Translations under genes and position numbers: made by a program
Source of the DNA: Adhaeretor mobilis
GTDB lineage: Bacteria; Planctomycetota; Planctomycetia; Pirellulales; Lacipirellulaceae
DNA: 64,000 nucleotides
Assembly (NCBI RefSeq): GCF_007741515.1
Contig: NZ_CP036263.1
Coordinates: 992,001 to 1,056,000 of the forward strand
Reading direction: 5' to 3'
Notes under the pieces: model-generated
What the model was told of the DNA's origin: nothing
Databases searched by the model: none
Seen by the model: the letters and a program-made list of their open reading frames with translations, nothing else
In this document: one piece after another, positions 17,723 through 25,226 of the stretch
How positions within the stretch are numbered: position 1 is the stretch's first letter
Layout of the letters: each line of letters starts with the position of its first letter

Positions 17723-17886
17723 AGTACTACAGCGCAGGGTAAGTAGCCACGGATTTAGGTTGAAAACAATCGCTGAAAAGGAATGACGTTCCTGCAAGCA
17801 GCTATTCGCTGGAGATTCCGTTGAATTCATCCGTGAAATCAGTGTCATCCGTGGCTAAGTATTCTATGACCCTGCGCTGTAGTACT
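17723..17886. repeat. Inverted-repeat element between two secreted-protein genes
   Basis: The 18-base arm AGTACTACAGCGCAGGGT at 17723-17740 is repeated in perfect inverted form at 17869-17886. A second pair lies inside it: TAGCCACGGAT at 17744-17754 and ATCCGTGGCTA at 17847-17857. The right arm carries about ten extra bases between the two pairs. Next to it is the phrase ATCCGTGAAATCAGTGTCAT, a repeat family of the CACGGAT type that I know as dispersed in many unrelated bacterial genomes. No coding capacity is seen. It may be a non-autonomous mobile element or a repetitive extragenic palindrome. Confidence 0.75.
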
Positions 17887-18131
17887 AGAGCTGCTTACCC
17901 AATTCTAAATGCCCCCAGCAGCCTCATAAGCAACTTCGCATGCAATAGGCAAATTGCCGTTTGTGACGCAGGGCAAAGTGTCCTTCGGCGGTCGCAATTG
18001 GGAATATTCGCGGCTTGGGTCGCGTCCCGTTAACCTTAAAGTCGTCGGATAAGGACAGCGGCCTCGGGGCATGGTAGAATGCCCCCTTATCGAGAACTCA
18101 TCGCGCACCTCCTTTCGGCAGAGCCATTCCC

Positions 18132-19670
18132 TTGAATCCACTCATTCTCCATCGTCTTGAGCTCCACTGTTTTGTTATTCTGCTTTCTCCTCTCGTTCTT
18201 TTATCAGCGAGTGCGGCACCGGCCTCTGCGATCGACGTTTGGGTCGACTTCACCTCCGACTTCCACGATGGCAACGACGGCGCTCCTAACGGCGTCGCCG
18301 ACTGGATCGACGAACTGAACGAAGCAACGAGCCGTTCAGGCGGAGTGACCAACGAATCTCCCTCGCAAAATCAGTTTACTGCTGCAGATCGTTTCGAAAT
18401 CGAGAACAACATTCTCGCAGACCTAAATCAGATCTACGACGGGTACAGCGTCAACTTCGTCACGCTGCAACCGGCTGGCGAGCATGATGTCGTCTACCTC
18501 GGTGCAGATAACGATGCGTCTGGTGTTGATGGTAGCTTTGGCAAAGCATCGGGAGACTTGGGCAACACTCGGACCAGAACCTACCCAACCAATCCCAGTG
18601 GCAATCCAGGGGGTGTCTCGCGAGTTTTTACGGGCAACTTCAATGGCGCGCTGGAGCCAGCTTTTAATTCCCTTCAAGAGTCGATCGATGAAATCTCCAC
18701 GTCACTGGCGGGAACTGCGGCCCATGAGTTTGGTCACAGCCTGGGTCTGTTTCACCATTACACTTACAGTGCTGAGGGCATTGTCCCCTCGAATTCGAGC
18801 AATACCGGGGGTCTTCAGAATCAACACATCTTGGCTACTGGTAGCACGGGGGTGAGCGAAGCGGAACGTGAGTCCATTCGCACTCTGTCTCCGTTCTCGC
18901 GGGTCATCCTCGACATCGCCGGCGGGTCTCAGACTCATGGTGGCGCTGCAGTTGTGAATAACCCCGTGCTATCCGACACTTCCGAGCTCAACGGAGGTGA
19001 CGCCGGCGACTCGCTTCCACAGGCGCAGCAGTTGAGTTTTTCCATTGGCGAATCCTCAGGCAAGGAGATTAGTTTTATCGAAGCAGACCTCGATAATTCT
19101 CCAACAGATATCGACGTCTATCGATTTACCACGAGTGTCGAGGCGACTTTGACAGCCCATGTGTTCACTTCGCGGCTACCAGGATTGGATAACTTCGACT
19201 CCGTGCTTGAGCTTGTTGACGTGACCGGAACAGTTCTCGGCGTTTCGGACGACATCGGCTGGAGCAACGACAAGTTTGGCGACATTCCCAACCCTGCCGA
19301 TGACGACACGGGCTCATTCTTAGTGAACCTCACAGTCGATCCGGGTAGCTACTACCTGCGAGTTTCTACTGCGACCACCGACATTGATGCGGCTGCTAGT
19401 GTCGGAGACGAGTACTGGCTCATTACGTCACTGGATCGCCAGTTCGTGAATCCAGGTGACTTCGATGTGGATGGCGATGTCGACGGGGCCGATTTTCTGA
19501 AATGGCAGCGCGACGTTGGCAACGCCCAGGAATTGACCGACTGGCAGTCGAACTACGGCGGGAGTGACATGAATGGTCTGGCAAGTTCACACGCCGTGCC
19601 TGAGCCCAACGCTACGACCCTAGCTTTACTGGCGCTCATGCTAGTTTCTACTAGCAAATCGCGACGCTAG
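18132..19670 (+). CDS. Secreted metzincin-like zinc protease with dockerin-like and PEP-CTERM-like tail
   Basis: 512 residues from a TTG start at 18132; no in-frame ATG is near, and the ribosome site is weak. A signal peptide is followed by a domain with DVWVDFTSDFHDGNDGAPNG and the zinc motif HEFGHSLGLFHH (His198, Glu199, His202, His208), the HExxHxxGxxH pattern of metzincins. Residues about 300-425 form a beta-sandwich of the bacterial pre-peptidase C-terminal type (DIDVYRFTTSVEATLTAHVF ... SYYLRVS). Then come one dockerin-like loop, GDFDVDGDVDGADFLKWQRD, and the tail VPEPNATTLALLALMLVSTS-KSRR. It probably degrades protein or glycoprotein outside the cell, held at the envelope until sorted. 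Substrate unknown. Confidence 0.82.
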   Translation: MNPLILHRLELHCFVILLSPLVLLSASAAPASAIDVWVDFTSDFHDGNDGAPNGVADWIDELNEATSRSGGVTNESPSQNQFTAADRFEIENNILADLNQIYDGYSVNFVTLQPAGEHDVVYLGADNDASGVDGSFGKASGDLGNTRTRTYPTNPSGNPGGVSRVFTGNFNGALEPAFNSLQESIDEISTSLAGTAAHEFGHSLGLFHHYTYSAEGIVPSNSSNTGGLQNQHILATGSTGVSEAERESIRTLSPFSRVILDIAGGSQTHGGAAVVNNPVLSDTSELNGGDAGDSLPQAQQLSFSIGESSGKEISFIEADLDNSPTDIDVYRFTTSVEATLTAHVFTSRLPGLDNFDSVLELVDVTGTVLGVSDDIGWSNDKFGDIPNPADDDTGSFLVNLTVDPGSYYLRVSTATTDIDAAASVGDEYWLITSLDRQFVNPGDFDVDGDVDGADFLKWQRDVGNAQELTDWQSNYGGSDMNGLASSHAVPEPNATTLALLALMLVSTSKSRR

Positions 19671-19751
19671 GACTGCCTTTCAGTCCATGCGGTTCGAGCC
19701 TGCGGACTTTTTCACCGACGGCAGTTAGCCCTCTGATGCAGGAGCAGGAGT

Positions 19752-19994
19752 CTACAACATTGTTGGAGTTGGATTAAAAGGCACGTCCTTCGCTTGGTCT
19801 TCCTCTGACGCTTCGCAGGCTACTGAGTACCCCACGCATCCTGTCAGCGGCGTTTTTTGCTCAAATACCATAGTGCCATCCTCATTGGTCCTCAATGTGG
19901 CATAGCTAATGTAGGCTAGCATTTGTTGTTCAGACCCGAATTTGGCTACCAACTCGGTATTACCGTTTCGTCGATGTCCATAAAGAAAATTCAT
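19752..19994 (-). CDS. Small conserved-looking protein, unknown
   Basis: An 80-residue frame starting at an ATG with GAGAG about six bases upstream. Composition is ordinary and not biased like a chance frame, with a predicted mixed alpha/beta fold. It has two cysteines near the middle (CVGYSVAC), which could form a disulfide or bind metal. There is no signal peptide. I do not recognise the family. It lies 38 bases downstream of the cupin gene on the same strand and may share its promoter, which would put it in the same redox-type unit. Confidence 0.5.
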   Translation of the reverse strand: MNFLYGHRRNGNTELVAKFGSEQQMLAYISYATLRTNEDGTMVFEQKTPLTGCVGYSVACEASEEDQAKDVPFNPTPTML

Positions 19995-20032
19995 TGTGCT
20001 CTCGGTTCATGAAGTAGGTGACTCATGTTCGA

Positions 20033-20356
20033 TTAATCAGTTCTATTGAATAAGATGCTGACCAATAATATGGCGTTCTCTTCGGACTCAAGGGCGTGAA
20101 TAGTGCCGCCTGTCAGATACAGCCAGGAACCTGAAACCAGCTCTCGTGGTTCTTCGCCCACGAAAAACGTGCATCTGCCACTGAGGCACTGCACCGTAAT
20201 GGGCCCCTCTACCTTATGGGGAGGAATTGGCTTGCCTGCTTCGACGACAATGCGAATTACTTCAAAATTCTTTTCTTTGACGACCGCCGTCGACGTGCTG
20301 CCGCCGAAGGTATTCAGGTCAAGCACGACCCCTGGTTGTGCATGCTCATGAGCCAT
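20033..20356 (-). CDS. Single-domain cupin protein
   Basis: A 107-residue cupin. The two conserved motifs are recognisable: motif 1 around PIPPHKVEGPITVQCLSGRC (one His and the Gly turn), and motif 2 around GSWLYLTGGTIHALESEENA (His in the second strand). With only some of the usual metal ligands it may bind iron, zinc or nothing. Cupins of this type, with the phrase ITVQCLSGR, are often found beside nitric-oxide or redox regulators and hemerythrin/RIC-like proteins. Here the gene is divergent from an Rrf2-family regulator, and a perfect inverted repeat lies 61 bases upstream of its start codon. A role in redox or nitrosative stress is likely (inference). Enzyme reaction unknown. Confidence 0.8.
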   Translation of the reverse strand: MAHEHAQPGVVLDLNTFGGSTSTAVVKEKNFEVIRIVVEAGKPIPPHKVEGPITVQCLSGRCTFFVGEEPRELVSGSWLYLTGGTIHALESEENAILLVSILFNRTD

Positions 20357-20416
20357 TTCAATTCTCCTCGTTCAGCTTTGGCCGAACTGCTGACATGGAA
20401 GTAGGGTATTGAATAG

Positions 20417-20435
20417 GATAACATAGTCTGTTATC
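20417..20435. promoter_or_regulatory. Perfect inverted repeat, probable operator
   Basis: GATAACA-tagtc-TGTTATC forms a perfect 7-5-7 inverted repeat, centred at 20426 in the divergent region between the cupin gene and the Rrf2-type regulator gene. Its location and symmetry fit a dimeric winged-helix regulator binding site. The likely binder is the Rrf2 protein encoded next door, but an FNR/CRP-type regulator is another option. It is 61 bases before the cupin start and 232 bases before the rrf2 start, so it is better placed to control the cupin side. Confidence 0.6.
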
Positions 20436-20667
20436 TATTATGGGCCTTGAGCAACCGCCTGTCAATCCAGATACGAGAGAATCCCAGTACAAGAGCAACC
20501 TCGACATTCGCCCTGAGCAATACGACACGTAACTAGAGAGCCTCTGCGAAAGGGTGAAACAGGTGGACCCGGAGTGGACTGCAGAATTGGATGCTGGCTG
20601 GAACGCACAAATGCAATCTGGTGTCCAACTCATAACGTCAATACATTGAACTAGCGAGACCTGAATC

Positions 20668-21126
20668 ATGTTCTCACAAACCGCAGAATACGCTGTGCGA
20701 GCAGTAGTCTGGTTGGCTCAACACAAGGAGGGTGGTCCAGTCGGCAATCAAACTATTGCAGAGGGGACGCAGGTTTCGGTGTCGTACCTTGCAAAAATCC
20801 TGCAAGCATTGGCAAAGGCAGAATTACTGTCCTCGCGTCGGGGTGCCGGCGGAGGATTCGAATTGATTAGTGATATTGGTCAGCTCACCGTTCTTGATGT
20901 CGTGAACGCAGTAGACCCGATTCAGAAGTTTGAAGCCTGTCCGCTCAAACTAATGACGCACAAGAGGAAGCGGTGCCCGATGCACGCCAGTCTGAATGAA
21001 GCTGCAGAGAAGGTCGAGCAGGTTCTCTCTGGCTACACCATCGCCGACCTACTCAAAGACAAGAGCCGTCCAACGCCAATGGCCGATACGACGAGGGACT
21101 CGTCACGATATCGCAGTAGCATTTGA
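20668..21126 (+). CDS. Rrf2-family transcriptional regulator
   Basis: A 152-residue protein. The winged helix-turn-helix is typical of Rrf2: MFSQTAEYAVRAVVWLAQHK, then GTQVSVSYLAKILQALAKAE, then RRGAGGGFEL in the wing. After it lie Cys91 and Cys103 (ACP...RCPMH). IscR and NsrR use three cysteines here to hold an iron-sulfur cluster; this protein has two cysteines and a nearby His (His106), so a cluster or a thiol switch is possible but not certain. It is followed after 19 bases by a helical-bundle protein, and is divergent from the cupin gene. Likely a sensor of iron-sulfur status, oxygen or nitric oxide. Confidence 0.85.
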   Translation: MFSQTAEYAVRAVVWLAQHKEGGPVGNQTIAEGTQVSVSYLAKILQALAKAELLSSRRGAGGGFELISDIGQLTVLDVVNAVDPIQKFEACPLKLMTHKRKRCPMHASLNEAAEKVEQVLSGYTIADLLKDKSRPTPMADTTRDSSRYRSSI

Positions 21127-21145
21127 GACCTTTCGGAGAAGTGCA

Positions 21146-21595
21146 ATGAAGAACCCAAAGACAATTAGCGACGTACTCAAAATACTTGAAGAGTACCATA
21201 GGGCTAGGTGTGCTACCTACCAGGACCTTGCCAAGTCGTGTCCCGACCCGCGTGCAAGCATTTTATTGGATCACTTGGTGGAGCTGGAAGAATACTCAGT
21301 CAAAACGATTCGCTACGAGGTCGATAATTTGGTCCCCGAGCATGCTACGTATTTGACCTATGGGGCGACATTATCCGATGGAGTTACTCATGCGACGGAG
21401 TGCCGGTGTCATTCAGAACCTGCTTTCCAAGAGGTATTAGATTGTACTTTTACCGCAGACCAGTCACTCAGTGAACTCTTTGACCGCCTCGATGGATGCA
21501 GCTCGGCAGGTACGGTCGTCCACTTGGCTGAACGTCTGAGAGATATGGAGAACATTAAGCAACGCCAAATTGCGAAATATACACGCCAGGATTGA
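21146..21595 (+). CDS. Helical-bundle (ferritin-like) protein in the Rrf2 operon
   Basis: 149 residues from an ATG with CGGAGAA seven bases upstream. The sequence is almost all helix, in four blocks; the first is TISDVLKILEEYHRARCATY with E-x-x-H in a helix and the second is LLDHLVELEEYSVKTIRYEV with further Glu and His. This spacing of Glu/His is like ferritin-like or hemerythrin-like di-iron bundles, but I cannot place a complete ligand set. It also has five or so cysteines, including CRCH near residue 90. It is 19 bases behind the Rrf2 gene, so the two are almost certainly co-transcribed. A role in iron handling or redox defence is inferred from context. Confidence 0.6.
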   Translation: MKNPKTISDVLKILEEYHRARCATYQDLAKSCPDPRASILLDHLVELEEYSVKTIRYEVDNLVPEHATYLTYGATLSDGVTHATECRCHSEPAFQEVLDCTFTADQSLSELFDRLDGCSSAGTVVHLAERLRDMENIKQRQIAKYTRQD

Positions 21596-21861
21596 AGAAC
21601 AAACCACGAGGTTTGAAGGCTCAGGTGGGTTCGAAGGTGACGGCAGAATCGGCTGTTACTAACCAACCAACTTGTCACCCTCATCCCCCCCGCCCGCAAT
21701 TCATTTCTGGCGAACTGCTTCGCATCGCAATCTACGGGGGACCTGTAACTCGGGACTAATCAAGCTCGATTCTCGGCATCGCGTGCGATGCTGGCTAACT
21801 TGCGTCGTAAAGGGTTGCTAGAATGAGAGCTGCCCTGCCCTGATCTAGAGATGTGCTCGTA

Positions 21862-23289
21862 ATGACCGAAGCCTACACAGCCGCTGTGGAATATTTGTAC
21901 GGCCGCATCAATTTTGAGTCTCTGCCGTCGCCCCCGTATGCCGAGCGGCACATGAAGCTCGATCGCATGCGCCAGCTGCTCACCCGGCTCGGCCAGCCGG
22001 CTGCTGGCGTGCCCACAGTTCACATTGCAGGTACCAAGGGCAAGGGTTCCACATCGGCGTTGCTTGCCTCGATCGTGCAGGCTGCCAACTACAGCGTGGG
22101 CGTGTTTAGCTCGCCGCATTTGCAAAGCATCGAAGAACGTTTCTGCGTGAACTCTCTCCCCTGCAAACCTCAAGAGCTCGTTGAGCTGGTTGAACTGGTG
22201 CGCCCAGCTGTGGCGCTAATGGATGAAGAGGCGGACGCGGCCCCGAAGGAGCAACTGCGTCCGACGTTCTTCGAAATCGCCACGGCGATTGCATTGCTAC
22301 ATTTTGCACGACGCAAGGTCGATTTGGTCATCCTTGAAGTGGGCCTCGGCGGTCGGTTGGATTCCACGAATGTTTGCTCGCCCTGCTGCACCGTCATTAC
22401 GAGCATCAGCTACGATCACACCAAACAGCTAGGAGAAACGCTCGCAGAGATCGCTACGGAAAAGGCAGGCATTGTCAAACCGGGCGTCCCGCTCGTCACG
22501 GGGCCATTGAAGGAAGCGCCTCGCCGGGTGATTGCTGAGGTGGCCGAGCGTCACGGCGCGCGGATGATTGCTGCAGACCGAGACTACCGCTTTCGGTACG
22601 ACTCGGCTCATGCTCAGTCAGCGGAGCGTGTTGGCGGGCAGTTGCACTTTGAAATGCAGGCCGATCGTGGACATCCGCTGCAAGAACCGTTCGTGCTTGA
22701 CGATGCAAAGCTGAAGTTACTGGGGCGTCATCAGGCCGCCAATGCCGCGGTTGCATTGGCAACATCCGTGGAACTACGTCGCCAAGGTTGGCTGCTCCCC
22801 GAAGCAGCCCTGCGAGCCGGCTTAGCCGAAACGACTTTGCCCGGGCGCGTAGAGCTTATTTCAGAGCGTCCTGCGGTGGTGCTCGATACGGCGCACAACG
22901 TCGCCTCAGTCACAGCACTGGTAGAAACACTTGCGGAGAACTTCTCCTGCGAGCGCCGTCATCTGCTGCTTGCTGCCACCAGAGAGAAAGATGTGGCCGG
23001 TATGCTGCGCGTGCTGCTACCGTTTTTCCAAACCGTCACACTCACACAGTACGAAGAGAACACACGCGCCGTACCAGTTGCGAAGTTGCAAGAAACGGTT
23101 CAAGCGATTCTTGCTAAAGAACCTGACTTGGCGAGCCAAATCGAGGTTGAGGTTGTCGATAACCCCAAACAGGCTTGGCAGAAGGCTCGCGAGCAAGCAC
23201 AGCCAGAGGATTTGCTGTGCGTAACCGGCTCATTCTTCATCGCTGCGGAGTTGCGACCCGTCTTGAGGGCGGAAGCTGTAATCAATTAG
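21862..23289 (+). CDS. folC: Folylpolyglutamate synthase / dihydrofolate synthase
   Basis: About 475 residues. The ATP-binding P-loop is VHIAGTKGKGSTSALLASIV, exact for Mur-ligase-type FolC. The folate-site loop SSPHLQSIEERFCVN follows, then EVGLGGRLDSTN and SYDHTKQLGETLAEIATEKA, then KPGVPLVTG, all in the family order. The C-terminal domain includes LPGRVELISERPAVVLDTAHN, with the HN pair of the family. It adds glutamate to dihydropteroate and to folates in the cytoplasm, a step of folate biosynthesis and retention. A GTG three codons upstream (21853) is an alternative start; the ribosome site is weak for both. The gene stands alone on its strand. Confidence 0.93.
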   Translation: MTEAYTAAVEYLYGRINFESLPSPPYAERHMKLDRMRQLLTRLGQPAAGVPTVHIAGTKGKGSTSALLASIVQAANYSVGVFSSPHLQSIEERFCVNSLPCKPQELVELVELVRPAVALMDEEADAAPKEQLRPTFFEIATAIALLHFARRKVDLVILEVGLGGRLDSTNVCSPCCTVITSISYDHTKQLGETLAEIATEKAGIVKPGVPLVTGPLKEAPRRVIAEVAERHGARMIAADRDYRFRYDSAHAQSAERVGGQLHFEMQADRGHPLQEPFVLDDAKLKLLGRHQAANAAVALATSVELRRQGWLLPEAALRAGLAETTLPGRVELISERPAVVLDTAHNVASVTALVETLAENFSCERRHLLLAATREKDVAGMLRVLLPFFQTVTLTQYEENTRAVPVAKLQETVQAILAKEPDLASQIEVEVVDNPKQAWQKAREQAQPEDLLCVTGSFFIAAELRPVLRAEAVIN

Positions 23290-23556
23290 TCACGGATCGT
23301 CGTAGATCGCAACAAGCTTTCATGCGGTTACTGCCTCGAGTCCGGATGCGAACCCATGCTGTAACAGCACTACCGCTTGCTATTGCCTACATGGAAGCCC
23401 AGGAACTCGACCCCGGCAGGTCCATCGGATCGAGCGGCTCAGCCTGTTTGGTAGACCGAAGCAGAACGACAAGTAAGCAGCAGGCGATGGTAGTCAACAC
23501 GGCGAGATCCTTTCGCGACGTTGTGAGTTTGAAATGTTTGTCTGTGGGTTTCGTGT

Positions 23557-23982
23557 CTACTTGGTCTGTCCGGCAGTCTGCTCACCCTCATTCCAGTTGG
23601 GCTCATTCAAAGTGGGCTGCCAGCGGGGAAGGTCGAAGCCAGGCTCGAAACCTTCGTAGTCCGTATCCAGCGAGGGCGTCGCCGGTTCGAGTTCCGAGAT
23701 AGTTGTGCTGGCGAGAGTCTCTACCATTTCAGGTTTTAGGAACTTGAGCGTCTTACCGCCAGAGGAACGCTCGGCTCGTACTTCGTTTTGCAAGCGGTTG
23801 ACCAGCTTGGAGATCATGGGGTCTGCCCAGGGAAGCAACTGGCTGGGACGTAAGCTGCCCGTGCTGCTGTAGGTATCGTTGCTGAGAGTCTGCTCGCTCA
23901 GTCGATTCGTCGCAGACATAGGTTCTTCAGGCAAACGAATCACAGTGCAAACAACCCGTCGTGTTTTTTTAGGAGCAACCAT
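23557..23982 (-). CDS. Conserved-looking hypothetical protein, acidic C-terminus
   Basis: 141 residues from an ATG with GAAAGGA seven bases upstream, a good ribosome site. The N-terminus is basic (VAPKKTRRVVCTVIRL), the middle has a helical segment (MISKLVNRLQNEVRAERSSG), and the end is rich in Asp, Glu and Pro with tryptophans (LPRWQPTLNEPNWNEGE). There is no signal peptide or membrane segment. I do not recognise the family. The region 23290-23556, between folC and this gene, shows nothing else. Confidence 0.6.
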   Translation of the reverse strand: MVAPKKTRRVVCTVIRLPEEPMSATNRLSEQTLSNDTYSSTGSLRPSQLLPWADPMISKLVNRLQNEVRAERSSGGKTLKFLKPEMVETLASTTISELEPATPSLDTDYEGFEPGFDLPRWQPTLNEPNWNEGEQTAGQTK

Positions 23983-25226
23983 GGTAAATCCTTTCGTGGA
24001 AGCGACCGCTGCGGTGCTTCGTGGTTCTGATGAGAACTGTTGAGATTAGAAATCTTGGGAAGAGTCTTCGGAAGCTGCCCAAGCCGACGGGTTTGGCTCT
24101 GGTGCGTGGGCTTCTCGAAGCGTGTCAGCTGGGTCTGGCCATTGGGGTGAGCCAGACTCAGGTGATGCAATGAACTAATGCAAGCGGCGTGCCAAACGCT
24201 GTGCATTGGCGAAGTGGAGCAACGAAAACGCAAGCAATACGCTGCAATTACCGTGCAAATAGGAGTTTGAAGAGAATTTCCAGCGTGTCGACTTTGCCCG
24301 ACAGGCAGCGGCTATTTGGAAACTCTTTCAAACCGTTTTGTAAGTGCTAGCATAATCGAGCCGAGCTCTTTAAGGCCGCGGTGCTTAAGCACCCCGGGCC
24401 AGGAGAGAGCGGTACGCTAGCTTCTGAAGGCCCTCACTTAGGCGGGTTTCGTGAGCGGTTGGAGATTAGACATCTTAAGTGGAGTATCGCAGTCAACACA
24501 CGAATGAATTGCAGAAACCAGGCTCTTTTTGCCAGTTCGAAGCAGATTGGGTACACTGCGCTTACTGAAAAGTTCCTGTCTAGTAAACAAATCCTTCCAA
24601 CCAAACACCAGATCATGACCTAGCAAAGGTGAGCCATCCGGAGTTCGTCCAAAAGGAGATTACGTGAATGAACACGAAGCTCCTTCCAGATCAAGAGTTG
24701 GGCGGTTGCGCTAGGCTCAGCTCTATTAATAGTAATTGCATCCACTAAGAACGATTGTTACGTCCTCGCCGTCATTTTCATGCCGTCGTCTGTTGGTTTC
24801 TAGATGCCTACTGCGTGACACAGCAATGCACGCTTCGAGGCTTCTGGGAATGATGTTGCATGTATTTCCAAAGAGCCAATGTCAAACAAGCTATTTGCGA
24901 TGCACCCTAACCTATCTACATTGGTGAAAAGTTTAACTCTTGGATCAGCTTCACTTCCTCAAGCTCCGCTGCATGTTAGCTGCCGAGCATAGCATACCCA
25001 TCAACTGCTTGTTGTCATGATGACGACGACTAATGCGGGATTGAGTACGACTGCCTGGCTCTGTCTCGATTTTGTATCTCTAGTCGCAAATGAAAGAACC
25101 GGTTTGCAATTCTAAAGTTAAGTAGACTATCACTCTTCTCCGACGCCAACAGGTACGGAATTTGCAACGCTGATTAGTGTTGTTGGCTTTTCAGTATCGG
25201 CCATTTAGCTGAAAAGGGGTTCCCAA
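23983..25226. other. 1.2-kb region without a supported gene
   Basis: No frame here has a plausible start with a ribosome site and a protein-like composition; the longest are basic, low-quality frames. The only structure found is a hairpin at 24374-24400. A weak direct similarity exists between GAGATTAGAAATCTTGGGA near 24039 and GAGATTAGACATCTTAAG near 24462, about 420 bases apart, but it is too short to interpret. The last part, up to the Hint-protein gene, is AT-richer than its surroundings and probably includes that gene's promoter. Confidence 0.4.
24374..24400. repeat. Hairpin with 14-bp perfect palindrome core
   Basis: GGTGCTTAAGCACC at 24380-24393 is a perfect 14-base palindrome. It extends outward with one indel as GGCCGC on the left and CCGGGCC on the right. 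No T-run follows on either strand, so it is not a standard terminator. It may be an operator or part of a degenerate repeat. Confidence 0.5.

Noticed and set aside
23175-23702. Plus-strand frame of 175 codons after folC
   Set aside because: It overlaps the 3' end of folC and the opposing hypothetical gene, lacks a ribosome site and is Arg/Ser-rich.
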